In this document: piece after piece, positions 1-5,480 of the stretch | How positions within the stretch are numbered: position 1 is the first letter of the stretch | Layout of the letters: each line of letters opens with the position of its first letter | Virus record (IMG/VR): IMGVR_UViG_3300021197_001211 | Span: 1-22,603 of that record | Source of the DNA: a virus | Length of the DNA: 22,603 nt | Strand: one strand, 5' to 3' | The notes under the pieces: model-generated | Seen by the model: the letters and a program-made list of their open reading frames with translations, nothing else | What the model was told of the DNA's origin: nothing | The model's database searches: none | Made by a program: the position numbers and the translations under genes

Positions 1-2
1 TT

Positions 3-728
3 TTGGAGCCAGTCGAGCTTCAAAACTTCGTTGATCTGGTTGAGATGATGCAGGCGACCAGTTTTATCGCATCGAAAGGCGGCTCACCCACTCAGCCTTT
101 GTTGGCGCTGCAAAAGCTTTTAGACAAAGAAACTCGCGGTTTAGGACGGATAGCTGGTGGCGCTATTAAAGCCGCTATGGAAATACCGCAGCGAATTTTA
201 ATTCGAGGCTTTGACGATGCGACAGCGGCAAACATTGCGTTTCAACGTGAGGTTTACGAAGACAAACTTATTGAGGCGCTCATTGATCCAACGGTAGCGG
301 CTGATTTGGCAAAAGGCATCAGCGCGGTCAATCCTACTGTTTACTTCGTTTCTCAAGCAGCTACTCGCGGTGGCGCAGAAGTTTTTGACAACATACTTGA
401 AGACAGGCTGGTGCCAGATGAGATTAACCCAACAACGGGTCAGTTAGAGCGTGGGCCTCAAGGCATAGAGATGATCGAGAGTGCCAAGGAAGTGACTCAA
501 CCAGAGCAGCCGTTAGAAGATCCACAGGCTATGCTGCAAGGCTTGTCGGTTCCACAGGTTGGTGGTGACGTATCTGCATTTGAACCCCTCCCACAAGGCC
601 CGTCAGCAGCCCCCGCACTAGGCAAGATAGACCCAGCTATGTCGCCCACCATCCTGCCATCAGACAAGGATAGAGAGTTGGCTATGCGGCTGAGAGGGCC
701 ACTAGGCGGGATCGCTTCCCTCGCCTAA
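3..728 (+). CDS. C-terminal part of a phage internal virion protein (5'-truncated)
   Basis: The reading frame is open from the window edge, so the 241 residues seen are probably the C-terminal part of a longer protein; the TTG at base 3 is only the first possible codon. The region is helical and Ala/Gly-rich (residues about 1-130), then becomes a Pro/Gln-rich low-complexity stretch (about 140-210) and ends in a short conserved-looking tail with MSPTILP, a DRELAMRL helix and GGIASLA. From memory, tails of this form are common at the end of large internal or ejection proteins of marine phages; that is recognition, not a search. It is the last gene of a rightward block and converges with the leftward 702-974 gene, overlapping it by 27 nt. 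A structural role is inferred; no catalytic motif is visible. Confidence 0.55.
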   Translation: MEPVELQNFVDLVEMMQATSFIASKGGSPTQPLLALQKLLDKETRGLGRIAGGAIKAAMEIPQRILIRGFDDATAANIAFQREVYEDKLIEALIDPTVAADLAKGISAVNPTVYFVSQAATRGGAEVFDNILEDRLVPDEINPTTGQLERGPQGIEMIESAKEVTQPEQPLEDPQAMLQGLSVPQVGGDVSAFEPLPQGPSAAPALGKIDPAMSPTILPSDKDRELAMRLRGPLGGIASLA

Positions 729-974
729 CAAGGGGAGGTCTGGCTCGGCAGGGCTGGCGATGATCATTGCGCCACTGACGTTCCAGTCGAAGTCGTAACC
801 CATATGGAAGTCGCCCTCAAAGTCGATCATGAGGTTGCGGCTACAAAGCCGTAGTAGCGCGGCCTGTTGATGTAAGGTCATCCTGCTGAACAGGTCTATC
901 ACCTCGCCAGCGTCAGCCACAGGTCGGTAAGACTGTGGTATCTGAGTCGGCTTCTTCTTGAATATGTTTTTCAA
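702..974 (-). CDS. small hypothetical protein, translationally coupled
   Basis: A 90-residue protein of unknown function. It begins with TTG, whose bases overlap the TGA stop of the upstream gene in a TTGA arrangement; an AGGGA Shine-Dalgarno lies about 7 nt before it, so I prefer this start. The N-terminus is lysine-rich (MKNIFKKKP). The middle (about residues 22-50) looks like an alpha-helical segment with FSRMTLHQQAALLRLCSRN, and the C-terminus is acidic and proline-rich. It is the second gene of a leftward pair with the ribbon-helix-helix protein and runs 27 nt into the convergent end of the 3-728 gene. No known family recognised. Confidence 0.5.
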   Translation of the reverse strand: MKNIFKKKPTQIPQSYRPVADAGEVIDLFSRMTLHQQAALLRLCSRNLMIDFEGDFHMGYDFDWNVSGAMIIASPAEPDLPLLGEGSDPA

Positions 975-1147
975 TGGCGATCCCTATTGAACAGCTCTTC
1001 GTGTCGGTCTTCGATCATTAGCTGCAACTGACTAATCAACGTGCGGCGCTCTCTAGCGCATATCTCACGCAGCATCTCGTATGTCTCTATGTCGATAGCC
1101 AACGACTTTCTGCGTCGATCTACGGCTACTGGTTCTTCGATTTCCAT
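971..1147 (-). CDS. ribbon-helix-helix-like DNA-binding protein
   Basis: A 58-residue protein read from an ATG at 1147. After an acidic leader it shows a basic patch and short beta-strand (DRRRKSLAIDI, residues 10-20), a first helix (ETYEMLREICARER, about 21-34) and a second helix after a Thr cap (TLISQLQLMIEDR, about 36-48). That order is the Arc/CopG/MetJ ribbon-helix-helix layout, in which the strand pairs in a dimer and enters the major groove. The length is normal for the family. The gene is followed by the 702-974 gene with a TTGA overlap and diverges from the oxygenase gene; the intergenic region carries two ATTGTATA direct repeats 10 bp apart, a plausible operator for it. The fold assignment is by pattern only. 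Confidence 0.6.
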   Translation of the reverse strand: MEIEEPVAVDRRRKSLAIDIETYEMLREICARERRTLISQLQLMIEDRHEELFNRDRH

Positions 1148-1166
1148 GACAGTTCTCTAATTGATA

Positions 1167-1202
1167 TTGAGCAATTGTATAGGATTGTATATCATTGCAC
1201 AA
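1167..1202. promoter_or_regulatory. overlapping divergent promoters with ATTGTATA direct repeats
   Basis: Rightward, TTGAGC (1167-1172) and TATCAT (1190-1195) are separated by 17 bp. Leftward, TTGTGC (1202-1197) and TACAAT (1179-1174) are also separated by 17 bp. The two promoters interleave, so they should exclude each other. Two identical 8-mers, ATTGTATA, lie at 1174-1181 and 1184-1191, one helical turn apart, within both core promoters. This looks like an operator for a small regulator, most simply the adjacent ribbon-helix-helix protein. Promoter boxes are by eye. Confidence 0.4.
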
Positions 1203-1916
1203 ATGTATGAAGTCAAAAATTATATGCTGTCCATGCAGTCGCATTGGATGGTGAATCAGCCCCTGTACAAAGCCGTGCAGGAAACAGTGCCAATGATTGC
1301 GGACTTTCGCGCTAAGAATGGGCGTGAGAGTTTGCCTAAAACGCCTGCCTCTCAGCTCTGCAAGAAGATATTCCCAGACGTGTACAAGGTGCCTTTGTTC
1401 CGCAGGCAGTTCTGCAAGATGTTGGTCGAAGAGATCAAGCAGATGGAGAAGGAGATACCTTTCGAGCCTAACCAAGAAGAGGACGAGCTGAGACAGATTC
1501 CAGAGATTGTTCTGCAAGAGCACACGCCTGAACTGTATCGCAATATGTGGTTTGTGGTGCAAAACGTCCTGAACCCTATCTTCAATGTCTTGTACCACAG
1601 GGACTGTCGTGACGTAGCCTCGATTCAAATCGCCAACTACAACCCCAAGGACAAGCAGAAGGGTGCATGGCATCACGACGAGAGCGCAGACATCAGTGTG
1701 GTGGTGCCGCTAAACACCGACGAGTACAAGGGTGGTGGCACAGAGTTTCACAGTCACGGGGTGCTGAACCCGTTACCCAACGGACACGCCTTGATCTTTC
1801 CTTCCTTCACCAACCTGCACCGTGGCCTAGCGGTAGACAGTGGTGACCGTTACCTGTTGGTTTTCTGGCTTTACGACAAGAAAAGGCTAGTCGAAAACTA
1901 CAATAGTTTGGCTTAA
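1203..1916 (+). CDS. 2-oxoglutarate/Fe(II) dioxygenase, lysyl-hydroxylase (PLOD)-like
   Basis: A 237-residue protein whose C-terminal half carries the double-stranded beta-helix signature of 2-oxoglutarate/Fe(II) oxygenases: HxD at H157-x-D159 (WHHDES), a central YKGGGTEF strand, the distal iron ligand H206 (NLHRGLAV) and R216 (GDRY), which should bind the 2OG carboxylate. The order HHD...GGG.F...H.GL.V..G.RY closely follows the catalytic core of procollagen-lysine hydroxylases (PLOD), rather than the shorter phage prolyl-hydroxylase or PhyH types; this is by eye. The reaction would be hydroxylation of an unknown substrate with release of succinate and CO2. The N-terminal half (about 1-120) is helical and not recognised. 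The start is uncertain: ATG 1203 lies so close to the putative -10 that the message would be leaderless; ATGs at 1224 and 1233 are alternatives and none has a good Shine-Dalgarno. Confidence 0.8.
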   Translation: MYEVKNYMLSMQSHWMVNQPLYKAVQETVPMIADFRAKNGRESLPKTPASQLCKKIFPDVYKVPLFRRQFCKMLVEEIKQMEKEIPFEPNQEEDELRQIPEIVLQEHTPELYRNMWFVVQNVLNPIFNVLYHRDCRDVASIQIANYNPKDKQKGAWHHDESADISVVVPLNTDEYKGGGTEFHSHGVLNPLPNGHALIFPSFTNLHRGLAVDSGDRYLLVFWLYDKKRLVENYNSLA

Positions 1917-1917
1917 C

Positions 1918-1978
1918 TTGTAAATAGTTGCACTTATTTGTAAATAAATGTGTACAACGACACGGTAATCAGTATAAT
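1918..1978 (+). promoter_or_regulatory. sigma70-type promoter with direct repeats and CACGG spacer element
   Basis: A perfect TATAAT (1973-1978) lies 28 nt before the start codon of the 2006 gene. With a 17-bp spacer the -35 is GTGTAC (1950-1955), a poor match, so an activator may be needed. CACGG (1961-1965) sits inside the spacer, starting 12 bp before the -10, as in two other promoters of this window. Upstream, TTGTAAATA occurs twice exactly 20 bp apart (1918-1926 and 1938-1946); the second copy forms part of an AT-rich dyad, TTATTT-GT-AAATAA (1934-1947), ending just before the -35. Confidence 0.6.
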
Positions 1979-2005
1979 AGGTGCCATCAACAACGGAGAA
2001 CGGAC

Positions 2006-2299
2006 ATGACCAGCAGCAAAACCATCGACCAAATCATTGCTGAAGTAGCGGCGAATTTAGAATCCGAAAAAGACTTGCTCAAGAAATTTAGCTTCAAGAA
2101 AGGGTCTTGGTACACAGGCTATGAAGTCAAGGCAAACGGATATTTTGAAGGCTTGGATTTCTGGATGGTGCGCTTTGAGAAAGCTGGCGCAGGCTGGGTA
2201 GCCTTCCCAATATCTGAGCGTCAAGTCACCGAGCCAAAAAGGTTTGAAACACTGCACGAAGCCAAAATCAACATCTTAAAAAATGCAGAGGCCGCGTAA
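2006..2299 (+). CDS. small hypothetical protein under its own promoter
   Basis: A 97-residue protein from ATG 2006, chosen over upstream starts because of the GGAG Shine-Dalgarno (AACGGAGAACGGAC) and the TATAAT promoter 28 nt upstream. Residues 1-30 are charged and helical (IDQIIAEVAANLESEKDLLKKF); residues 35-75 are rich in aromatics and look like beta strands (WYTGYEV, YFEGLDFWMVRFE, GWVAFPI); a short helix ends the protein. It is mildly acidic and without a signal peptide or membrane segment. The stop codon lies in the loop of a GC-rich hairpin. It is probably an early accessory protein co-transcribed with the 2337 gene; family and function not recognised. Confidence 0.65.
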   Translation: MTSSKTIDQIIAEVAANLESEKDLLKKFSFKKGSWYTGYEVKANGYFEGLDFWMVRFEKAGAGWVAFPISERQVTEPKRFETLHEAKINILKNAEAA

Positions 2300-2305
2300 G
2301 CGGCC
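2290..2305 (+). other. GC hairpin with the stop codon in its loop
   Basis: Perfect 6-bp arms GGCCGC (2290-2295) and GCGGCC (2300-2305) enclose a GTAA loop, a GNRA tetraloop, whose TAA (2297-2299) is the stop codon of the 2006 gene. There is no U-run after it, so it is not a standard intrinsic terminator; RNA stability or partial attenuation is possible. Confidence 0.55.
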
Positions 2306-2336
2306 CCACACCCACACTAATTTTCAAGGAAAAAAA

Positions 2337-2696
2337 ATGTCAACAAGAGCAACATACCAAATCAAAAGCGGCTTCAGCACCGCAACCTTCTACATCCATT
2401 ACGACGGATACCTGTCTGGTGCAGCGTCTTACTTCAAAGACACTCTCGATCTTATGCGTATCAGTGACCGCCCTCTACTAACTTGCTTCTTGTGGGCAAA
2501 CGAGCGAGCAGAACTGACTGATGGGCACGAAGCTCACGGCGATACTGAATACCGATACGACGTAAAGAAGCGTATTGACGGATGGTTTGTCGCCGCCTAC
2601 AAGCGAAAGTCTTACGACAGCGATGTTTTCGAGATGGAATGGTCTGGCCCTATTGCTAACTTCGTTAGTCAATATGCAAAACAGGAAGCCGCATAA
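2337..2696 (+). CDS. conserved-looking hypothetical protein (MSTRATY family)
   Basis: A 119-residue protein from ATG 2337, preceded by an AAGGAAAAAAA Shine-Dalgarno region. The N-terminus MSTRATYQI, the following TFYIHYDGYLSGAASYF segment (about residues 16-33) and a later ERAELTDGHEAHGDTEYRY segment (about 60-78) resemble small proteins I associate with plasmids and phages, all of unknown function. The pattern suggests an alpha/beta fold with conserved aromatic and acidic residues; His19, Asp21 and the H-D-E cluster could form a site but this is speculative. It follows the 2006 gene after 37 nt and likely shares its promoter. Its stop codon also falls in a hairpin loop. Confidence 0.65.
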   Translation: MSTRATYQIKSGFSTATFYIHYDGYLSGAASYFKDTLDLMRISDRPLLTCFLWANERAELTDGHEAHGDTEYRYDVKKRIDGWFVAAYKRKSYDSDVFEMEWSGPIANFVSQYAKQEAA

Positions 2697-2701
2697 GCGG
2701 C
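2688..2701 (+). other. second stop-codon hairpin
   Basis: Arms GCCGC (2688-2692) and GCGGC (2697-2701) enclose ATAA, whose TAA is the stop of the 2337 gene. It mirrors the hairpin at 2290-2305: both genes end in a Glu-Ala-Ala coding stretch followed by TAAGCGGCC. No U-run follows. Confidence 0.5.
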
Positions 2702-2709
2702 CCCTAAAC

Positions 2710-2752
2710 GCCAACTTTCACCGATTGCAATACTCGGACACTGGAAGTTGGC
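2710..2752. repeat. inverted repeat between convergent genes
   Basis: GCCAACTT (2710-2717) is matched by AAGTTGGC (2745-2752), with a 27-nt loop, in the gap where the rightward 2337 gene meets the leftward 2752-2946 gene. A bidirectional transcription end is possible, but the long loop and missing U-run make this weak. Confidence 0.35.
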
Positions 2753-2946
2753 TACCGCCTAAACCTGCGCCGTAGCTCGACCCTGCAAGCATTCAGGGCT
2801 TCGAGCCACTGGTTAGATTGATCTTCCCCAGCATCTGGATACGCAACCATCAAGGTTGCGTAATTCATCAGCAGCTCCTGCACCTCGCTGATCTTTTCCT
2901 TGCCCTCCAGCTCAGTCTTGAGTTTGGACAGAAAGCTCACGGTCAA
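2752..2946 (-). CDS. small hypothetical protein, last gene of the leftward early operon
   Basis: A 64-residue, largely helical protein. The TTG start overlaps the TGA of the upstream 2943-3170 gene as TTGA, the same coupling seen at 971-974; a GTG two codons further in is an alternative. The sequence has helical segments (FLSKLKTELEGKEKISEVQE and QWLEALNACRVELRRRFRR) and a basic C-terminus (RRRFRR) that could contact nucleic acid. No family recognised. It is kept as a gene because of the tight coupling and operon position, not because of homology. Confidence 0.45.
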   Translation of the reverse strand: MTVSFLSKLKTELEGKEKISEVQELLMNYATLMVAYPDAGEDQSNQWLEALNACRVELRRRFRR

Positions 2947-3170
2947 CCCTTTTGTCTTTTCTGTTCTGCCATTCGGGCAGCGTACGCAGTGAGCGGCTCA
3001 CCAAACTTCTTCTCGAACCATTGTTCCCACGTCACCCTGCGGTGTGGCGGGTTGTTTGGCGTGGCGTGGTTTCTGCGCTTCCAGATTGATCGGGCAGCGT
3101 GGTACTTGATGTCTTCAGCCCACTGCTTCTCTTGCGCCTGCTCTTCCTCAGTTAAGGTCAGTAAGGCCAA
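2943..3170 (-). CDS. small hypothetical protein in the exonuclease operon
   Basis: The start is put at TTG 3170, giving 75 residues, because a GAGGGG Shine-Dalgarno lies 10 nt before it; the frame is open further upstream but that part lies inside the exonuclease gene. The protein overlaps the 3' end of the exonuclease gene by 23 nt. It is strongly charged and helical: LTEEEQAQEKQWAEDIKYH, then RSIWKRRNHA, and a C-terminal helix with tryptophans (WEQWFEKKFG) and a basic end. No known domain recognised; a small nucleic-acid-associated accessory protein is possible but unproven. Confidence 0.45.
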   Translation of the reverse strand: MALLTLTEEEQAQEKQWAEDIKYHAARSIWKRRNHATPNNPPHRRVTWEQWFEKKFGEPLTAYAARMAEQKRQKG

Positions 3171-3918
3171 ACTCTTTGATCCCCTCTTGGTTGTACGGCA
3201 GGTACAGGTCTTGCTCACGGCACTTGATACCGACAGCCATCGCCTGCTCGTTCTGAGCGTCGGCATAGGCTATGGCTTCATCCGATAGGGTGTAGACGCC
3301 AAACGGATATGGGTGAGCCTTTTCCTGCGCCAAGAAGTAAAACTTCTCAGTTGGCAGGCCAACGGCTCGACAGCCAGCCAGATAGTACGCAGCCTGCTGA
3401 TGGTATCGGAACGTATTGATCGCGCTTCTAAATCCTTTGGGTGAAGCGTCACGGCAGGTCTTGAGATCCCAGATGTCAGTGCCAGTGTGCCAGTCGAGCT
3501 TGCCCTTGCACGGCTGACCATTCCAGACCCAACACAACGTCAGCTCGACGCGATGCTCTGGCTTTGGAATGAAGTCGGAAACAACCTCACGGCGCTCCAT
3601 GCAGATGTCGTACATGTCCTGTTTGCAGGCAGTGCGATCACCCAAGTCTTCCAGCCATTCAGCATATTCAGACTTGCCAACCTTGGTGCGCTTATCAACC
3701 GCTGGCTCGATGGCGAACTCGTCAAAGAACTTGTGGTGCTCCAAGAACACGGTGTGCTGCACCCTGCCTTCGAGCAAAGCGGGGGAGTTGTTGAACACTT
3801 GGTTTTTCCAAGTGTATGGGCACTTAGCTATCGAGCTGAGATCGTGAGATCGCCACGCAGGGATCGAATCGTATGTGGGGTAGTCGAGGTCTTCGTAGAT
3901 ACCTACTTTGAAATCCAT
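3148..3918 (-). CDS. RecE-like PD-(D/E)XK exonuclease
   Basis: A 256-residue nuclease of the RecE C-terminal / putative exodeoxyribonuclease VIII type. Visible blocks: a helical entry motif GRVQHTVFLE (residues 51-60), the first acidic metal ligand D142 in GKLDW, the D-x-K pair D151-x-K153 in IWDLKTC, then YHQQAAYYLAG (172-182), a helix with the conserved Q that usually follows the K in this superfamily, and FLAQEKAHPYPFGVY. Such enzymes degrade one strand from double-stranded DNA ends to create single-stranded tails for annealing. The location in one leftward operon with an SSB-like protein supports a phage recombination or replication module. No annealing protein (RecT, Erf, Red-beta) is seen in the window. 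The start ATG 3918 follows an AAGGAAAA sequence. Confidence 0.82.
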   Translation of the reverse strand: MDFKVGIYEDLDYPTYDSIPAWRSHDLSSIAKCPYTWKNQVFNNSPALLEGRVQHTVFLEHHKFFDEFAIEPAVDKRTKVGKSEYAEWLEDLGDRTACKQDMYDICMERREVVSDFIPKPEHRVELTLCWVWNGQPCKGKLDWHTGTDIWDLKTCRDASPKGFRSAINTFRYHQQAAYYLAGCRAVGLPTEKFYFLAQEKAHPYPFGVYTLSDEAIAYADAQNEQAMAVGIKCREQDLYLPYNQEGIKEFGLTDLN

Positions 3919-3930
3919 CTGTTTTCCTTA

Positions 3931-4029
3931 TCAAGTGATGATGACCGTCAGGACAAGCGAAAGCAGATTGATCGCTACAACAATGCCAACGCCAATGAAT
4001 ATGGCTACTTTTACGCTGTCTTTGTCCAC
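3931..4029 (-). CDS. 32-residue single-span membrane protein
   Basis: A very short gene that starts at GTG 4029, with a GGAG Shine-Dalgarno 6-7 nt before it. The product is nearly all membrane helix: a charged N-terminus (MDKDSVK) and about 22 hydrophobic residues (AIFIGVGIVVAINLL and the following LVLTVIIT). It lies just before the exonuclease gene in the leftward operon and after a terminator. An ATG further upstream would extend the frame across the terminator hairpin and is less likely. A role in membrane perturbation or superinfection exclusion is only a guess. Confidence 0.5.
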   Translation of the reverse strand: MDKDSVKVAIFIGVGIVVAINLLSLVLTVIIT

Positions 4030-4107
4030 GCCAGTCTCCGAATAGCCCCAGCCTTCGGGCACACGGACTGGGGAACGTGCAGGAAAGAGTATGTTAGCTC
4101 TTGCCCT

Positions 4108-4139
4108 AAAAAACCCCGCCTTCGGCTCAGTGGACGGGG
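4108..4139 (-). terminator. rho-independent terminator, leftward
   Basis: On the minus strand a 7-bp GC-rich stem (CCCCGTC at 4139-4133 with GGCGGGG at 4120-4114, one G-U pair) with a 12-nt loop is followed directly by six T (4113-4108). It lies after the SSB/DUF3310/small membrane protein genes and before the exonuclease part of the operon, so it may partly reduce exonuclease expression. Confidence 0.65.
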
Positions 4140-4167
4140 ACACTGTTGGAGGGTCGTGATGGAACCC

Positions 4168-4275
4168 TTAGCCAAGACCAAATCCTATCAGCAAACCGAC
4201 ACTAAATGCCCCTATCACGGCATACGAGGTGAAGGTTGGCAATCTGGCCGAATCGACCAATCTGCGGGGGATCAT
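4168..4275 (-). CDS. 35-residue single-span membrane protein
   Basis: The ATG at 4275 overlaps the TGA stop of the 4272-4688 gene as ATGA and has a GGAG Shine-Dalgarno about 6 nt upstream, so translation is coupled. The product has a short basic N-terminus (MIPRRLVDSARLP) and one hydrophobic helix (YAVIGAFSVGLLIGFGLG) that reaches the C-terminus. Basic-in orientation predicts the N-terminus in the cytoplasm. It has no family assignment. It precedes the leftward terminator. Together with the 3931-4029 gene it makes two micro-membrane proteins in the early operon, both short enough to be missed by routine gene calling. Confidence 0.6.
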   Translation of the reverse strand: MIPRRLVDSARLPTFTSYAVIGAFSVGLLIGFGLG

Positions 4276-4688
4276 TTCGACTCCAAGCGTTTTATTTCAG
4301 CGTCGATGTAAAACTTGATCTTCTTCGCGTCACGCAGCTCATCAGAGTGTGATGACTCGCCATAGCGATACGCCGCTCTGAATATCTCACCAACCTGTGA
4401 GTTCATGTTTTTATGCGAGATCAGGTCTTGCAGCTCTTTGGCACCTGCTGGCAGCTCGTAATAGGAAGCGGTGCTGCCGTCGGAAACAGACTTGGCGACT
4501 GCAACCTTCGGCTTAGCTACCCAACTCTTGTTTTTCAGCTTCCAGATCCGCAACTGCTTTCCCGCATAGCTTTCGCTGACTGAGCACTCAACCGCCAAGA
4601 CTTCTGGCTTGGTGAAGCCGTGCTCATCCAGATACTCTCTAACTAACGCGCCCTTGACCGCCTTGCGGTTGTGTCTTCGTTTCGTCAT
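4272..4688 (-). CDS. HTH-like N-terminus plus DUF3310-like C-terminus
   Basis: A 138-residue protein. The N-terminal third is very basic (MTKRRHNRKAVKG) followed by a helix-turn-helix-like stretch (VREYLDEHG, KPEVLAVECSVSESYAGKQLRIW, residues 17-50). After a linker, the C-terminal 65 residues (YYELPAGAKELQDLI, then QVGEIFRAAYRYG, then ELRDAKKIKFYIDAEIKRLE) match the layout of DUF3310, a small domain found in many phage proteins, including T7 gp1.7 as I recall it, of loosely known function linked to nucleotide metabolism. The fusion of a DNA-binding-like head to this domain is mildly unusual. It sits between the SSB-like gene and a tiny membrane protein gene in the leftward early operon. Confidence 0.6.
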   Translation of the reverse strand: MTKRRHNRKAVKGALVREYLDEHGFTKPEVLAVECSVSESYAGKQLRIWKLKNKSWVAKPKVAVAKSVSDGSTASYYELPAGAKELQDLISHKNMNSQVGEIFRAAYRYGESSHSDELRDAKKIKFYIDAEIKRLESK

Positions 4689-4699
4689 CCCTGACCCCC

Positions 4700-5404
4700 T
4701 TAGAATGGTATATCGTCTTCAAATTCATCTTCGACTACTGGTGTTTCCGCCTTTGGCTCTTCCGCAACTGGCTCTGGCTTGTTACCGCCTTTGGCCATTG
4801 CTGCTTGCAGCTCGAAGCATGGATCGATCTTGTCTTTACCCGGTTCGTCGCACCCACCAATCTGCCACTGCATGAAGCGGGGTAGCTCCTCGAAGATGTC
4901 GCAGGCTTTCTTGCTGGCTTCATCAGACTCGCCAGTGAATTCCTTGCAGTAGTCCTCAAGGTCGAAAATGGTCTGGTCGTTCACGGTAGCGGCTTTCTTT
5001 GCACCGCCGTCCGCGCAGAACACGCCTACCACTTTGGCGTTACCGCCACTGGTTAAGCCGACATCAACCTTGCAGGTTGTGCCCAAGATTTTGGTGAGGT
5101 CAAAAGACTTCAGCTCTTCTTCAGTGAACGATTTGTTGCGCCATGCCTGCAAGTGCTGACGTAGCTTGGCCCGTTCATTCAGGGACAGCGTGTATTGGCA
5201 GTTGATCGACATAGGTCTGTCATCTGCCATACGCAGCTCTGGCAGTTCCCAGAAGATAAATACGTTGTGACGCTTATTCACTTCGCCTTGGTATTCGTTC
5301 ATTGTGGTGCCAGCGTCAACCAACTTGTAGCAAATTGCGTTGTGGGTTCCAGTTGGGACTTGCTCAAAGTCTCCACCGCCACCACCTGATGCTATGATTC
5401 CCAT
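4700..5404 (-). CDS. phage single-stranded-DNA-binding-like protein with acidic SSB tail
   Basis: A 234-residue protein. The start ATG 5404 is chosen over one eight codons upstream because AAGGAAAA lies just before it. The N-terminus is Gly-rich (IIASGGGGGDFE), followed by GTHNAICYKLVD, a FIFWELPE segment and the YTLSLNERAKLRQHL/WRNKSFT/EELKSFDLTKILG block. I recognise this pattern from phage proteins annotated as ssDNA-binding. The C-terminus is a Pro/Glu-rich linker ending in EDEFEDDIPF, the classic acidic SSB tip that recruits partner proteins. It is the first gene of the leftward early operon with a RecE-like exonuclease downstream, and it diverges from the primase gene. It probably coats ssDNA during replication and recombination. 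Confidence 0.7.
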   Translation of the reverse strand: MGIIASGGGGGDFEQVPTGTHNAICYKLVDAGTTMNEYQGEVNKRHNVFIFWELPELRMADDRPMSINCQYTLSLNERAKLRQHLQAWRNKSFTEEELKSFDLTKILGTTCKVDVGLTSGGNAKVVGVFCADGGAKKAATVNDQTIFDLEDYCKEFTGESDEASKKACDIFEELPRFMQWQIGGCDEPGKDKIDPCFELQAAMAKGGNKPEPVAEEPKAETPVVEDEFEDDIPF

Positions 5405-5432
5405 CGCGTTTTCCTTGTGTAATTGCAAAAAG

Positions 5433-5469
5433 GTGTACTATTATGCACATCTTGGAAAACGTGATGCAA
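5433..5469 (-). promoter_or_regulatory. leftward early promoter between SSB-like and primase genes
   Basis: On the minus strand TTGCAT (5469-5464) and CATAAT (5445-5440) are 18 bp apart, placing the transcript start about 30 nt before the SSB-like start codon. The -35 box coincides with the Shine-Dalgarno region of the divergent primase gene. A rightward promoter must also lie here; TACTAT near 5436-5441 is a possible -10 but lacks a convincing -35. Confidence 0.4.
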
Positions 5470-5480
5470 GGAAAAAATAC

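Noticed and set aside
1065-1676. 203-codon minus-strand ORF opposite the oxygenase gene
   Set aside because: Histidine/leucine-rich composition of an antisense shadow; the plus strand has clear catalytic motifs.
3487-4311. 274-codon plus-strand ORF
   Set aside because: Lies opposite the exonuclease and small membrane genes, crosses the terminator, no domain and no ribosome binding site.
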